DNA of 64,000 nt, from positions 82,539 to 146,538 of the forward strand of contig NZ_JACAFQ010000015.1 of NCBI RefSeq assembly GCF_015354575.1. Reading direction: 5' to 3'. The number at the start of each line of letters is the position of its first letter. Positions within the stretch are counted from its first letter, which is position 1. The translations under genes were made by a program, and so were the position numbers. Shown here piece after piece: positions 44,152 to 53,673 of the stretch. Source of the DNA: Pseudomonas sp. UFMG81 (GTDB taxonomy: Bacteria > Pseudomonadota > Gammaproteobacteria > Pseudomonadales > Pseudomonadaceae). The notes below the pieces were generated by a model. The model saw only the letters and a program-made list of their open reading frames with translations. It was not told the origin of the DNA and ran no database searches.

Positions 44152-44676
44152 ATGACTCTGATTCTTGGTATCGACCCCGGTTCGCGCATCACCGGTTTCG
44201 GCGTGGTGCGCCAGACTGCGCGCGGCTGCGAGTACGTGACCTCGGGCTGTATCCGCACCGGTGATGGCGAGCTGCACGATCGGCTGCTCGTCGTGTTTCG
44301 TGGCGTCAGCGAGATCATTCGCCAACATGGCCCGGTGACCATGGGTATCGAGCGCGTGTTCATGGCCCGCAATGCCGATTCGGCGCTCAAGCTCGGGCAA
44401 GCCCGGGGCGCGGCCATCGTCGCCGCCGCCGAGGCGGGCCTGGAAATCGCCGAATACACCGCCAGCCAGGTCAAGCAGGCGGTGGCGGGGACCGGCGGCG
44501 CCAATAAAGAGCAGGTGATGATGATGGTCATGCACCTGCTCAAACTCACGCAGAAGCCTCAGGTCGACGCCTCTGACGCCCTGGCCATCGCCTTGTGCCA
44601 TGCGCACACACGCTCCAGCCTGATTCCGCATGGCCTGAGCACGGCGCGAAGGCGCGGCGGGCGCTTGCGTCTGTAA
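44152..44676 (+). CDS. ruvC: Holliday junction endonuclease RuvC
   Basis: A 174-residue resolvase that cuts four-way junctions. The first catalytic Asp (Asp8) lies in [36 protein letters not shown] and [15 protein letters not shown] hold the other acidic residues. It heads the ruvC-ruvA-ruvB set. Confidence 0.97.
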   Translation: MTLILGIDPGSRITGFGVVRQTARGCEYVTSGCIRTGDGELHDRLLVVFRGVSEIIRQHGPVTMGIERVFMARNADSALKLGQARGAAIVAAAEAGLEIAEYTASQVKQAVAGTGGANKEQVMMMVMHLLKLTQKPQVDASDALAIALCHAHTRSSLIPHGLSTARRRGGRLRL

Positions 44677-44784
44677 CGGCTTCATGCGCTGATACACATT
44701 TTGGCCGGGTGAAACGTTCGCCCGGCGCATTTGCTGATAGGGTTGTGCGGTTTCTGACCGGCACCCGAGAGGAAGGATCGGAAC

Positions 44785-45402
44785 GTGATTGGACGTTTGC
44801 GCGGCACCCTGGCGGAAAAACAGCCGCCGCACTTGATTGTCGACGTCAACGGCCTGGGCTATGAGCTCGAAGTGCCGATGACCACGCTGTACCGCCTGCC
44901 CAAAGTGGGGGAGGTGGTCACCCTGCATACCCACCAGGTGGTACGTGAAGATGCCCATCTGCTCTATGGCTTCGCGGAAAAGCGCGAGCGCGAACTGTTC
45001 CGCGAGCTGATCCGGCTCAACGGCGTTGGCCCGAAGCTGGCCTTGGCACTGATGTCCGGGCTTGAAGTGGACGACCTGGTGCGTTGCGTGCAAGCCCAGG
45101 ACGCGGCCGTGCTGGTGCGCGTGCCAGGCGTAGGCAAGAAAACCGCCGAGCGCCTGCTGGTCGAGCTCAAGGATCGTTTCAAAGCCTGGGAAACGTCGCC
45201 CGCCATGTTCACCCTGGTGTCCGACGGCCCGCTGCCGGCGGCCAGCGTCAACACGGCTGAAGCCGACGCGGTCAGTGCGCTGGTGTCGCTGGGCTACAAG
45301 CCGCAGGAGGCCAGCAAGGCGATCTCTGCCATCGAAGGCAAGGCCAACCTGAGCAGTGAAGAACTGATTCGTCGCAGCCTCAAAGGGATGATTACCAAGT
45401 GA
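44785..45402 (+). CDS. ruvA: Holliday junction helicase subunit RuvA
   Basis: A 205-residue tetrameric junction-binding protein. It starts with GTG 44785 after GAGGAAGGA. The N-terminal OB-fold ([20 protein letters not shown]), two helix-hairpin-helix motifs ([16 protein letters not shown] and [16 protein letters not shown]) and a C-terminal RuvB-binding domain are complete. Its stop overlaps the ruvB GTG. Confidence 0.97.
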   Translation: MIGRLRGTLAEKQPPHLIVDVNGLGYELEVPMTTLYRLPKVGEVVTLHTHQVVREDAHLLYGFAEKRERELFRELIRLNGVGPKLALALMSGLEVDDLVRCVQAQDAAVLVRVPGVGKKTAERLLVELKDRFKAWETSPAMFTLVSDGPLPAASVNTAEADAVSALVSLGYKPQEASKAISAIEGKANLSSEELIRRSLKGMITK

Positions 45403-46445
45403 TCGAGACCGACCGACTGATCGCCGCCTCCGGACGCGACCGCGAAGAGGTCCAGGACCGCGCGATCCGTCCACTGCGCCTGGAGGAGTACATCGGCCAG
45501 CCAGTGGTGCGCGAGCAGATGGCGCTGTTCATCCAGGCCGCGCGCGGTCGCAACGAGTCGTTGGACCACACCTTGATCTTCGGCCCGCCAGGCCTGGGCA
45601 AGACCACCCTGGCCAACATCATCGCCCAGGAGATGGGCGTGTCGGTCAAGAGCACTTCGGGCCCGATCCTCGAGCGCCCCGGTGACCTGGCGGCGATGCT
45701 CACCAACCTCGAGCCCCACGATGTGCTGTTCATCGACGAAATTCACCGTCTTTCGCCGGTGGTCGAAGAAGTGTTGTACCCAGCCATGGAAGACTTCCAG
45801 CTGGACATCATGATTGGTGAAGGGCCGGCGGCGCGGTCGATCAAGCTCGACCTGCCACCGTTCACCCTGGTCGGCGCCACCACCCGCGCTGGCATGCTGA
45901 CCAACCCGCTGCGCGACCGTTTCGGTATCGTCCAGCGCCTGGAGTTCTACAGTGACCGTGACCTGGCGACCATCGTCAGCCGCTCGGCCGGCATTCTCGG
46001 GTTGTCGATCGAAGACAAGGGCGCCTTCGAGATCGCCCGCCGTGCGCGGGGCACTCCCCGTATTGCCAACCGCCTGCTGCGCCGTGTGCGCGACTACGCC
46101 GAAGTGCGTGGCAAGGGCGAGATCACCAAGGCCGTGGCGGACATGGCACTCAACCTGCTGGATGTCGACGAGCGTGGTTTCGACCATTCCGACCGGCGCC
46201 TGCTGCTGACCATGATCGAGAAATTCGACGGCGGCCCGGTGGGGGTCGACAACCTGGCCGCGGCCATCAGCGAAGAGCGTCACACCATCGAAGACGTGCT
46301 GGAGCCGTACCTGATCCAGCAGGGCTACATCATGCGTACGCCCCGCGGGCGTGTGGTCACGCGCCATGCCTACTTGCATTTCGGCCTCAATATCCCGGGT
46401 CGGTTCTGCGAAGGTGGGGAATATGCGGCACAGGACGACGAATGA
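45399..46445 (+). CDS. ruvB: Holliday junction branch-migration ATPase RuvB
   Basis: A 348-residue AAA+ motor. Walker A is in [16 protein letters not shown], Walker B in [13 protein letters not shown], sensor 1 in GATTRAGML, and the C-terminal winged helix contains [17 protein letters not shown]. It starts with GTG 45399 overlapping the ruvA stop by four bases. Confidence 0.98.
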   Translation: MIETDRLIAASGRDREEVQDRAIRPLRLEEYIGQPVVREQMALFIQAARGRNESLDHTLIFGPPGLGKTTLANIIAQEMGVSVKSTSGPILERPGDLAAMLTNLEPHDVLFIDEIHRLSPVVEEVLYPAMEDFQLDIMIGEGPAARSIKLDLPPFTLVGATTRAGMLTNPLRDRFGIVQRLEFYSDRDLATIVSRSAGILGLSIEDKGAFEIARRARGTPRIANRLLRRVRDYAEVRGKGEITKAVADMALNLLDVDERGFDHSDRRLLLTMIEKFDGGPVGVDNLAAAISEERHTIEDVLEPYLIQQGYIMRTPRGRVVTRHAYLHFGLNIPGRFCEGGEYAAQDDE

Positions 46446-46570
46446 CAGATCGAACCGGCGTTTTCGTGGTCCTACCGCAGGCATGCCCATCAAACGCTGG
46501 CAATACGACATTAACCCGGCAAAAACAGTTGCCAGGGCGGATTGGCAAGATCAGGAGTAAGCACTAGAGT

Positions 46571-47023
46571 ATGCGCGCGCAAAATGGGCTGGAACCGTTC
46601 GCACACCGCTGTCGCGTCTATTACGAGGATACCGACGCCGGTGGGGTGGTGTACTACGTGAACTATCTCAAGTTCATGGAGCGGGCGCGCACCGAACGCC
46701 TGCGCCACCTGGGCTTCTCCCAGACGCAACTGGCCGGTGACAATCTTTTGTTCGTCGTGCATTCCAGCGAAGCGCGCTACCACGCGCCGGCGCGGCTGGA
46801 CGACGAATTGCGGGTAACCGCGCAAGTGCTTGAGTTGAATCGCGCCAGCCTGCGCTTTGTGCAGCAGGTATGGCGAGCAAAGGATGAAGTGCTGCTCTGC
46901 GAAGGGCAGTTCCTTGTGGCCGCCGTGCGTGCCGACACTTTCAAACCCCGTGCCATACCCCAGGAGCTGCGTGACGCCTTCCTGGCGGACGGCGCGGGTA
47001 CTCAATCCAACGCAGGAGAATAA
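46571..47023 (+). CDS. ybgC: Tol-Pal system-associated acyl-CoA thioesterase YbgC
   Basis: A 150-residue hot-dog fold thioesterase. The catalytic Asp is in [20 protein letters not shown], the family signature. It heads the tol-pal cluster, with tolQ starting two bases after its stop. The gap after ruvB is 125 bases and probably contains the operon promoter. Confidence 0.95.
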   Translation: MRAQNGLEPFAHRCRVYYEDTDAGGVVYYVNYLKFMERARTERLRHLGFSQTQLAGDNLLFVVHSSEARYHAPARLDDELRVTAQVLELNRASLRFVQQVWRAKDEVLLCEGQFLVAAVRADTFKPRAIPQELRDAFLADGAGTQSNAGE

Positions 47024-47025
47024 GC

Positions 47026-47721
47026 GTGGAAGCAAACGTCGTCGACCATACCTCCATGTGGAGCCTGGTCGCCAATGCCAGTATCGTGGTTCAGCTAGTC
47101 ATGCTGACTCTGGTGGCCGCCTCGGTCATGTCCTGGATCATGATCTTCCAGCGCAGCACTATGCTGCGTGCCGGTCGTCGTGCCCTGGACGCCTTCGAAG
47201 AGCGTTTCTGGTCGGGTATCGACCTGTCCAAGCTGTATCGCCAGGCCGGCAGCAACCCAGACCCGGACTCGGGCGTCGAGCAAGTGTTCCGCGCCGGTTT
47301 CAAAGAGTTCTCGCGCCTGCGCCAGCAGCCGGGTGTCGACCCGGACGCGGTGATGGAAGGCGTTGGTCGTGCCATGCGCGTTGCCATCTCCCGTGAAGAA
47401 GAGAAGCTCGAGCAGAGCCTGCCGTTCCTGGCCACCGTCGGTTCCACCAGCCCGTACATCGGCCTGTTCGGTACCGTCTGGGGCATCATGAACTCCTTCC
47501 GCGGCCTGGCCAGCGCCCAGCAGGCCACGCTGGCCACCGTGGCACCCGGTATCGCCGAGGCCCTGATCGCCACTGCGATCGGCCTGTTCGCCGCGATCCC
47601 GGCGGTCATCGCCTACAACCGCTTTGCCGCACGCAGTGAAGTGCTGATTGGCCGTTACTACACCTTCGCCGACGAGTTCCAGGCGATCCTGCACCGCAAA
47701 GTACACACCAGCGAAGAGTGA
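47026..47721 (+). CDS. tolQ: Tol-Pal proton channel subunit TolQ
   Basis: A 231-residue inner membrane protein with three helices, related to ExbB and MotA. It starts with GTG 47026. The first helix is IVVQLVMLTLVAASVMSWIM; the others lie in FLATVGSTSPYIGLFGTVWG and AEALIATAIGLFAAIPAVIA. With TolR it forms the proton-driven motor energising TolA for outer membrane constriction at division. Confidence 0.97.
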   Translation: MEANVVDHTSMWSLVANASIVVQLVMLTLVAASVMSWIMIFQRSTMLRAGRRALDAFEERFWSGIDLSKLYRQAGSNPDPDSGVEQVFRAGFKEFSRLRQQPGVDPDAVMEGVGRAMRVAISREEEKLEQSLPFLATVGSTSPYIGLFGTVWGIMNSFRGLASAQQATLATVAPGIAEALIATAIGLFAAIPAVIAYNRFAARSEVLIGRYYTFADEFQAILHRKVHTSEE

Positions 47722-47735
47722 TCAGGTAGAAACCC

Positions 47736-48188
47736 ATGGCCCGAGTTCGCCACAAACGCAAGCCGGTCGCCGAGATGAACGTGGTGCCCTACATCGACGT
47801 GATGCTGGTGCTGCTGGTCATCTTCATGGTGACCGCCCCCATGCTCAACCAGGGCGTGAAGGTGGACCTGCCCAAGGTTTCCAGCGAAGCCCTGCCGCAG
47901 GACAACAACGTCCAGGTCCTGACCATCTCGATCAAGGCCGACAAGACTTACTTCTGGAACCTGGGAAGCGAAGTCGACACCGAAAAGCAGATGGACAAGG
48001 CCATGACCTTGCCGGAAATGACCAGCGCGGTGACCAAGATCATCGCCGCCGGTCGCGACCAGGGTAAACAGACCCAGGTCTTCATTCGTGGCGACAAGGC
48101 TGTCGACTACGGCGCGGTCATGGGTGCCATGGGCGGGTTGCAGAAGGCCGGTGTCGGTAACGTTGGCCTGATTACCGAGGCGCCCTGA
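47736..48188 (+). CDS. tolR: Tol-Pal motor subunit TolR
   Basis: A 150-residue ExbD/TolR protein: one membrane helix (NVVPYIDVMLVLLVIFMVTA) that contains the proton-binding Asp, and a periplasmic domain. It overlaps tolA by one base at its TGA. Confidence 0.97.
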   Translation: MARVRHKRKPVAEMNVVPYIDVMLVLLVIFMVTAPMLNQGVKVDLPKVSSEALPQDNNVQVLTISIKADKTYFWNLGSEVDTEKQMDKAMTLPEMTSAVTKIIAAGRDQGKQTQVFIRGDKAVDYGAVMGAMGGLQKAGVGNVGLITEAP

Positions 48189-49264
48189 TGCAGCAGCGAG
48201 AGCCATCCGCCTCGGAAAGCTACTTCTGGCCCAGTGTCTGGGCCATTGGCCTGCACGTGCTGGTGTTCGGCATGCTGTTCGTCAGCTTTGCCATGACACC
48301 CGAGCTGCCGCCCTCCAAGCCGATCGTCCAGGCTACGCTGTACCAGCTCAAGTCCAAGAGCCAGGCGACCACCCAGACCAATCAGAAGATTGCCGGGGAA
48401 GCGAAGAAGACCGCCTCGCGCCAGACCGAAGTCGAGCAGCTGGAGCAGAAGAAGGTCGAGCAGGAAGCCGTGAAGGCTGCGGAACAAAAGAAAGCCGACG
48501 CCGCTCAAAAAGCCGAGGAAGCCCGCGAGGCCGCCGAGGCGAAGAAAGCGGAAGAGGCCGCCAAGGCCACCGAGCAGAAGAAAGCCGCCGAACAGAAGAA
48601 AGCCGAAGAGGCCAAGAAGGCCGCTGAAAAGCAGCAGGCCGACATCGCCAAGAAAAAGGCTGAAGAAGAGGCCAAGAAACAGGCCGAGGAAGAAGCCAAG
48701 AAACAAGCCGCGGAAGAGGCGAAGAAGAAAGCCGCCGAAGACGCGAAGAAAAAAGCAGCCGAGGACGCCAAGAAGAAAGCGGCGGCCGAGGAGGCGAAGA
48801 AGAAGGCAGCTGAAGAGGCCAAGAAAAAGGCCGCGGCAGACGCCCAGAAGAAAAAGGCACAGGAAGCGGCCCGCAAGTCGGCGGAAGACAAGAAGGCTCA
48901 GGCACTGGCCGAGCTGTTGTCCGACACCACCGAGCGGCAGCAGGCGCTGGCCGACGAGCAGGGTGACCAGGTAGCCGGCGACTTCGACGACCTGATCCGT
49001 ATGCGTGCAGCCGAAGGCTGGGCGCGTCCGCCATCCGCGCGCAAGGGCATGACGGTAGTTCTGCAGATCAACATGTTGCCGGACGGCACCATCACCAACG
49101 TGAGTGTGGCCAAGTCCAGCGGCGACGGTCCGTTCGACAGCTCGGCCGTGGCCGCGGTGAAGAACATTGGTCGGTTGACTGAAATGCAGGGCTTGAAGCC
49201 GAGCGATTTCAATCCGTATCGCTCATTCAAGATGACATTTACACCTGAGGATCTAGCGTTGTGA
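48188..49264 (+). CDS. tolA: Tol-Pal linker protein TolA
   Basis: A 358-residue protein: N-terminal membrane helix ([19 protein letters not shown]), a long Lys/Ala/Glu low-complexity coiled coil (about residues 55-240), and a C-terminal globular domain (about 255-358) that contacts Pal and TolB. The C-terminal domain carries [26 protein letters not shown]. The repetitive coil is encoded by AAG/GCC/GAA-rich DNA prone to length change. It overlaps tolB by four bases. Confidence 0.96.
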   Translation: MQQREPSASESYFWPSVWAIGLHVLVFGMLFVSFAMTPELPPSKPIVQATLYQLKSKSQATTQTNQKIAGEAKKTASRQTEVEQLEQKKVEQEAVKAAEQKKADAAQKAEEAREAAEAKKAEEAAKATEQKKAAEQKKAEEAKKAAEKQQADIAKKKAEEEAKKQAEEEAKKQAAEEAKKKAAEDAKKKAAEDAKKKAAAEEAKKKAAEEAKKKAAADAQKKKAQEAARKSAEDKKAQALAELLSDTTERQQALADEQGDQVAGDFDDLIRMRAAEGWARPPSARKGMTVVLQINMLPDGTITNVSVAKSSGDGPFDSSAVAAVKNIGRLTEMQGLKPSDFNPYRSFKMTFTPEDLAL

Positions 49265-50562
49265 TTAAACGTCTGAGAGGACTCCTGGTCTTGCTGTGCT
49301 GCGTGGCAGGCATGGCCATGGCAGAAGAAAAGAACATCCTGGTCACCAGCGGTAGCGACCGGGCCACCCCAATCGCAGTTGTACCGTTCGGTGTGCAGGG
49401 CGGCAGCGTGCTGCCCGAGGACATGGCCGATATCATCGGCAATGACCTGCGCAACTCCGGCTACTACTCGCCCATTCCAAAGCAGAACATGATCAGCCAG
49501 CCCACCCAGGCCAGCGAAGTCATCTTCCGCGACTGGAAAGCACTGGGCGCGCAGTACGTCATGGTTGGCAGCATCGTGCCGGCCGGCGGTCGCCTGCAGG
49601 TGAGCTACGCCCTGTTCAACGTCGCCACCGAGCAGCAAGTGCTGACCGGCAGCGTCGCCGGCGGCGTGGATCAACTGCGAGACATGTCCCACTACATCGC
49701 CGACCAGTCGTTCGAGAAACTCACCGGCATCAAGGGTGCGTTCTCCACCCGTATGCTGTACGTGACCGCCGAGCGTTTCTCGACCAACAACACCCGTTAC
49801 ACCCTGCAGCGCTCGGACTATGACGGCGCCCGTGCGGTGACGCTGTTGCAGTCGCGCGAGCCGATCCTGTCGCCACGTTTCGCTCCAGATGGCAAGCGCA
49901 TCGCCTACGTGTCGTTCGAGCAGAAGCGTCCGCGCATCTTCATTCAGCACATCGACACCGGCCGCCGCGAACAGGTCACCAACTTCGAAGGCCTGAACGG
50001 CGCACCGGCCTGGTCGCCTGACGGTACTCGCCTGGCGTTCGTGCTGTCCAAGGACGGCAACCCGGACATCTACGTGATGAACGTGGCCTCGCGTCAGATC
50101 AGCCGTGTCACCGCCGGCCCCGGTATCAATACCGAGCCGTTCTGGGGCAAGGATGGCAACACCCTGTACTTCACCTCCGACCGTGGCGGCAAGCCGCAGA
50201 TCTACAAACAGTCGGTCAGTGGTGGTGGCGCCGAGCGGGTAACTTTCGTCGGTAACTACAACGCCAACCCGAAACTGTCGGCGGACGAAAAGACCCTGGT
50301 GATGATTCACCGCCAGCAAGGGTTCACCAACTTCAAAGTGGCTGCCCAGGACCTGCAACGTGGAAGTGTAAAGATTCTCACCGAGACCAGTCTTGATGAG
50401 TCACCCACTGTTGCGCCAAACGGCACCATGCTAATCTACGCCACCCGCCAGCAGGGCCGGGGAGTCTTGATGCTCGTGTCGCTTAACGGCCGCGTGAGGC
50501 TCCCACTTCCTACCGCTCAAGGCGAAGTCAGAGAACCGTCCTGGTCCCCTTACCTGAACTGA
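49261..50562 (+). CDS. tolB: Periplasmic protein TolB
   Basis: A 433-residue periplasmic protein with a signal peptide cut near residue 21 ([17 protein letters not shown]), an N-terminal TolA-binding domain and a six-bladed beta-propeller with repeated SPDG/LAF motifs ([40 protein letters not shown]). It starts with GTG 49261 overlapping tolA. Confidence 0.97.
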   Translation: MIKRLRGLLVLLCCVAGMAMAEEKNILVTSGSDRATPIAVVPFGVQGGSVLPEDMADIIGNDLRNSGYYSPIPKQNMISQPTQASEVIFRDWKALGAQYVMVGSIVPAGGRLQVSYALFNVATEQQVLTGSVAGGVDQLRDMSHYIADQSFEKLTGIKGAFSTRMLYVTAERFSTNNTRYTLQRSDYDGARAVTLLQSREPILSPRFAPDGKRIAYVSFEQKRPRIFIQHIDTGRREQVTNFEGLNGAPAWSPDGTRLAFVLSKDGNPDIYVMNVASRQISRVTAGPGINTEPFWGKDGNTLYFTSDRGGKPQIYKQSVSGGGAERVTFVGNYNANPKLSADEKTLVMIHRQQGFTNFKVAAQDLQRGSVKILTETSLDESPTVAPNGTMLIYATRQQGRGVLMLVSLNGRVRLPLPTAQGEVREPSWSPYLN

Positions 50563-50616
50563 TTGCGGCGTAACACGTTTTGCTTAACACATTGGGGTTT
50601 CATTAGGAGTTTCAAG

Positions 50617-51114
50617 ATGGAAATGCTGAAGTTTGGTAAGTTTGCTGCGCTGGCTCTGGCCATGGCCGTAGCTGTAGGTTGCTCCTCGAAGGGCGGTGAC
50701 AACGCTGGTGAAGGCGCTGTTGACCCTAACGCTGGCTACGGTGCCAACACTGGCGCTGTCGACGGTTCCCTGAGCGAAGAAGCCGCCCTGCGCGCAATCA
50801 CCACCTTCTACTTCGAATACGACAGCTCGGACCTGAAGCCAGAAGCCATGCGCTCCCTGGACGTTCACGCCAAGGACCTGAAAGCCAACGGCAACCGCGT
50901 TGTTCTGGAAGGCAACACCGACGAGCGCGGCACCCGCGAGTACAACATGGCTCTGGGTGAGCGTCGTGCCAAGGCCGTTCAGCGTTACCTGGTTCTGCAG
51001 GGCGTTTCCCCTGCTCAGCTGGAACTGGTCTCCTACGGCGAAGAGCGTCCGGTTGCCACTGGCAACGACGAGCAGTCCTGGGCTCAGAACCGTCGCGTAG
51101 AACTGCGTAAGTAA
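50617..51114 (+). CDS. pal: Peptidoglycan-associated lipoprotein Pal
   Basis: A 165-residue outer membrane lipoprotein. The lipobox AVAVGC places Cys22 as lipidated residue. The OmpA-like peptidoglycan-binding domain includes [14 protein letters not shown] and [20 protein letters not shown]. The ATG at 50617 follows TAGGAGT; an upstream in-frame start would spoil the signal peptide. cpoB follows six bases later. Confidence 0.97.
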   Translation: MEMLKFGKFAALALAMAVAVGCSSKGGDNAGEGAVDPNAGYGANTGAVDGSLSEEAALRAITTFYFEYDSSDLKPEAMRSLDVHAKDLKANGNRVVLEGNTDERGTREYNMALGERRAKAVQRYLVLQGVSPAQLELVSYGEERPVATGNDEQSWAQNRRVELRK

Positions 51115-51120
51115 GTTCTT

Positions 51121-51933
51121 ATGCGTATGTGCCGCCGTGTAGTAACCGTCCTCGCACTCAGCCTGCCGCTTTCGGCGTGGGCTGCGGTTCCCGTAGTAGA
51201 TGACAACGCGGGTGGCTATCCACCTGCGGGTTATGGCACGAGCGGCGCCTATGCCGGAGCAGGGGCTTCGGCCCCTGCTTCTGCAAATGGCCAGCTGTTC
51301 ATGCAGCTGCAGCAGATGCAGGACCAGCTTTCCCGCCAGCAAGGCATCATCGAAGAGCTACAAAACGATGTGTCGCGCATGAAGCAGGAAAACCTCGAGC
51401 GCTATCAGGACCTGGACCGCCGCATCGGCAGTGGTACCGCGCCTGCCGCGACTCCCGACAATTCCTCCACCGGTGGTGCGAACAACGCAGCCACGGGTGC
51501 CGCCGCCGGCGCCAGCGCCGCGCAGCAACAACCGGCCGCCAGCAGCGAGCCGGGCGATCCGGCCAAAGAAAAGCTGTACTACGACGCCGCGTTCGACCTG
51601 ATCAAGCAGAAAGACTTCGACAAGGCCAGCCAGGCCTTCGGCGCCTTCCTGCGCAAGTACCCCAACAGCCAGTACGCCGGCAACGCGCAATACTGGTTGG
51701 GTGAAGTGAACCTCGCCAAAGGCGACCTGCAGGGCGCCGGCCAGGCCTTCGCCAAGGTCAGCCAGCTGTATCCGCAGCACAGCAAAGTGCCGGATTCGCT
51801 GTACAAGTTGGCCGACGTCGAGCGCCGCCTGGGCCACACCGACAAGGTCAAGGGCATCCTGCAGCAAGTCATCACCCAGTACCCCGGCACTTCCGCCGCG
51901 CAACTGGCTCAACGCGACCTGCAGAAGCTCTGA
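51121..51933 (+). CDS. cpoB: Cell division coordinator CpoB (YbgF)
   Basis: A 270-residue periplasmic protein: signal peptide (VLALSLPLSAWAAVP), N-terminal trimerising coiled coil (FMQLQQMQDQLSRQQGIIEE), an Ala/Ser/Gln-rich linker, and a C-terminal TPR domain (KLYYDAAFDLIKQKDFDKAS, YAGNAQYWLGEVNLAKGD). It links peptidoglycan synthesis by PBP1B with Tol-driven constriction. It ends the tol-pal operon, followed by a terminator. Confidence 0.95.
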   Translation: MRMCRRVVTVLALSLPLSAWAAVPVVDDNAGGYPPAGYGTSGAYAGAGASAPASANGQLFMQLQQMQDQLSRQQGIIEELQNDVSRMKQENLERYQDLDRRIGSGTAPAATPDNSSTGGANNAATGAAAGASAAQQQPAASSEPGDPAKEKLYYDAAFDLIKQKDFDKASQAFGAFLRKYPNSQYAGNAQYWLGEVNLAKGDLQGAGQAFAKVSQLYPQHSKVPDSLYKLADVERRLGHTDKVKGILQQVITQYPGTSAAQLAQRDLQKL

Positions 51934-51951
51934 GCGAAGCGTTCATGAAGA

Positions 51952-51976
51952 AACCCGCGCCTGTCGCGGGTTTTTT
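51952..51976 (+). terminator. tol-pal-cpoB terminator
   Basis: AACCCGCG / CGCGGGTT stem with six Ts ends the operon. Confidence 0.93.
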
Positions 51977-52093
51977 CGTTAGAATCACTGCCCTTTTTTC
52001 GTAAACACGCTGCCGCGGATAACGCCATGTCGAGTCCGCGACAGTGCCTGACGGAGGCGGACAGCCTGTTTAGCTGTCACGCCCGTGGCGATC

Positions 52094-52741
52094 ATGCAAG
52101 ACACATTACGCATCACCGAAGTCTTTTACTCGTTGCAGGGTGAAACACGAACGGCTGGGCTGCCCACGGTATTCGTGCGCCTGACCGGTTGCCCCCTGCG
52201 CTGCCAGTACTGCGACAGTGCCTATGCCTTTACCGGCGGCACCATCCGCAGCCTCGACTCCATCCTCGAGCAAGTGGCCGGCTTCAAGCCGCGCTATGTC
52301 TGCGTGACGGGTGGCGAGCCGCTGGCCCAGCCCAATGCCTTGCCGTTGCTCAAGCGCCTGTGCGATGCCGGCTATGAAGTGTCTCTGGAAACCAGCGGCG
52401 CGCTGGATATCTCCGGCGCCGACGTGCGTGTCAGCCGGGTGGTCGACCTCAAGACCCCGGGTTCCGAAGAGTCGCACCGCAACCGCTACGAGAACATCGA
52501 GCTGCTGACCCGCAACGACCAGGTCAAGTTCGTCATCTGTTCCCGCGAGGACTACGACTGGGCAGTGTCCAAGCTGATCCAGTACAACCTGGCCGAGCGT
52601 GCCGGCGAGGTGCTGTTCTCGCCCAGCCACCATCAGGTGAAAGCCTCCGACCTGGCCGACTGGATCGTCGCCGACAACTTGCCCGTGCGTTTCCAGCTGC
52701 AGCTGCACAAGCTGCTGTGGAACGACGAACCTGGACGCTGA
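52094..52741 (+). CDS. queE: 7-carboxy-7-deazaguanine synthase QueE
   Basis: A 215-residue radical SAM enzyme that contracts the pterin ring on the way to queuosine. The CxxxCxxC cluster motif reads [19 protein letters not shown] is the glycine-rich S-adenosylmethionine site. The ATG at 52094 opens [17 protein letters not shown]; a GTG at 52085 is an alternative, and neither has a strong ribosome site. queC follows ten bases later. Confidence 0.95.
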   Translation: MQDTLRITEVFYSLQGETRTAGLPTVFVRLTGCPLRCQYCDSAYAFTGGTIRSLDSILEQVAGFKPRYVCVTGGEPLAQPNALPLLKRLCDAGYEVSLETSGALDISGADVRVSRVVDLKTPGSEESHRNRYENIELLTRNDQVKFVICSREDYDWAVSKLIQYNLAERAGEVLFSPSHHQVKASDLADWIVADNLPVRFQLQLHKLLWNDEPGR

Positions 52742-52751
52742 GAGAAAAGAC

Positions 52752-53426
52752 ATGACTGACAAACGTGCGGTAATCCTGCTGTCCGGTGGCCTGGACTCGG
52801 CCACCGTGGTGGCCATGGCCAAAGCCGAAGGCTATGCCTGCTACACCATGAGTTTCGACTACGGCCAGCGCCACCGGGCCGAGCTCGAAGCGGCGGCGCG
52901 AGTGGCCCGTGACCTGGGTGTGGTCGAGCACAAGGTGATCGGCCTGAACCTGAACGGCATCGGCGGCTCGGCCCTGACCGACAGCAGCATCGACGTGCCC
53001 GAGGCGCCTAGCGAAGGCATCCCGGTCACCTACGTGCCGGCGCGCAACACCGTGTTCCTGTCGCTGGCCCTGGGCTGGGCGGAAGTGCTGGAGGCGCGTG
53101 ACATCTTCATCGGCGTCAACGCCGTCGATTACTCCGGTTACCCCGACTGCCGCCCCGAGTTCGTCGAGGCGTTCGAGCGCATGGCCAACCTGGCCACCAA
53201 GGCGGGCGTGGAGGGGCAGGGCTTCAGGATCCAGGCGCCGCTGCAGAACCTGAGCAAGGCGCAAATCGTTCAGGCCGGTATTGCCCGCGGTGTGGACTAC
53301 AGCCTGACGGTCTCCTGCTACCAGGCCGACGACGATGGCCGTGCATGTGGCAAGTGCGACAGCTGCCGCCTGCGTGCCGATGGCTTCAAGGCCGCCGGTG
53401 TCGAGGATCCGACCCGGTATTTTTGA
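52752..53426 (+). CDS. queC: 7-cyano-7-deazaguanine synthase QueC
   Basis: A 224-residue ATP-dependent enzyme converting carboxy-deazaguanine to preQ0. The PP-loop reads [13 protein letters not shown], and the C-terminal zinc site holds [10 protein letters not shown] with an earlier Cys. It is in an operon with queE, which supplies its substrate. Confidence 0.97.
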   Translation: MTDKRAVILLSGGLDSATVVAMAKAEGYACYTMSFDYGQRHRAELEAAARVARDLGVVEHKVIGLNLNGIGGSALTDSSIDVPEAPSEGIPVTYVPARNTVFLSLALGWAEVLEARDIFIGVNAVDYSGYPDCRPEFVEAFERMANLATKAGVEGQGFRIQAPLQNLSKAQIVQAGIARGVDYSLTVSCYQADDDGRACGKCDSCRLRADGFKAAGVEDPTRYF

Positions 53427-53444
53427 TTTTTTTCTGATGGGGTG

Positions 53445-53472
53445 TTGATTTCTCGTGGGAAATCAGTAATAT
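53445..53472 (+). promoter_or_regulatory. Promoter of tRNA-Lys
   Basis: TTGATT, 16 bases, TAATAT, then a GC-rich discriminator; the tRNA begins 14 bases later. Confidence 0.75.
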
Positions 53473-53486
53473 ACGCGCCATCCAAC

Positions 53487-53562
53487 GGGTCGTTAGCTCA
53501 GTTGGTAGAGCAGTTGGCTTTTAACCAATTGGTCGTAGGTTCGAATCCTACACGACCCACCA
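53487..53562 (+). tRNA. tRNA-Lys (TTT)
   Basis: A 76-base cloverleaf starting GGGTCGTTAGCTCAG and ending with encoded CCA. The anticodon loop CTTTTAA gives anticodon TTT. It has its own promoter and a terminator downstream. Confidence 0.97.
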
Positions 53563-53574
53563 TATTGCAGTACG

Positions 53575-53603
53575 AAAAGCCCGCCTTCATGGCGGGCTTT
53601 TTC
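53575..53603 (+). terminator. tRNA-Lys terminator
   Basis: AAAAGCCCGCC / GGCGGGCTTTTT stem-loop. Confidence 0.93.
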
Positions 53604-53620
53604 GTTTTTGTCGTTTGGCA

Positions 53621-53658
53621 AATTGCCCTGTGGGGGCCCCGGCTCCCACAGGGCAATT
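53621..53658. repeat. Perfect 14-base inverted repeat, REP-like remnant
   Basis: AATTGCCCTGTGGG and its exact inverse CCCACAGGGCAATT enclose a GC-rich 10-base loop before the end of the reverse cptA gene. It may also serve as a cptA terminator. Confidence 0.75.
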
Positions 53659-53673
53659 CGTGAATGCAGCACG

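Noticed and set aside
48240..48900. Low-complexity AAG/GCC repeats as a possible misassembly
   Set aside because: They encode the normal Lys/Ala/Glu coiled coil of TolA in a continuous frame.
51977..52093. A preQ1 riboswitch before queE
   Set aside because: Small dyads exist (52014-52040, 52060-52078) but no preQ1 aptamer pattern was recognised and no terminator or start-site masking is evident.
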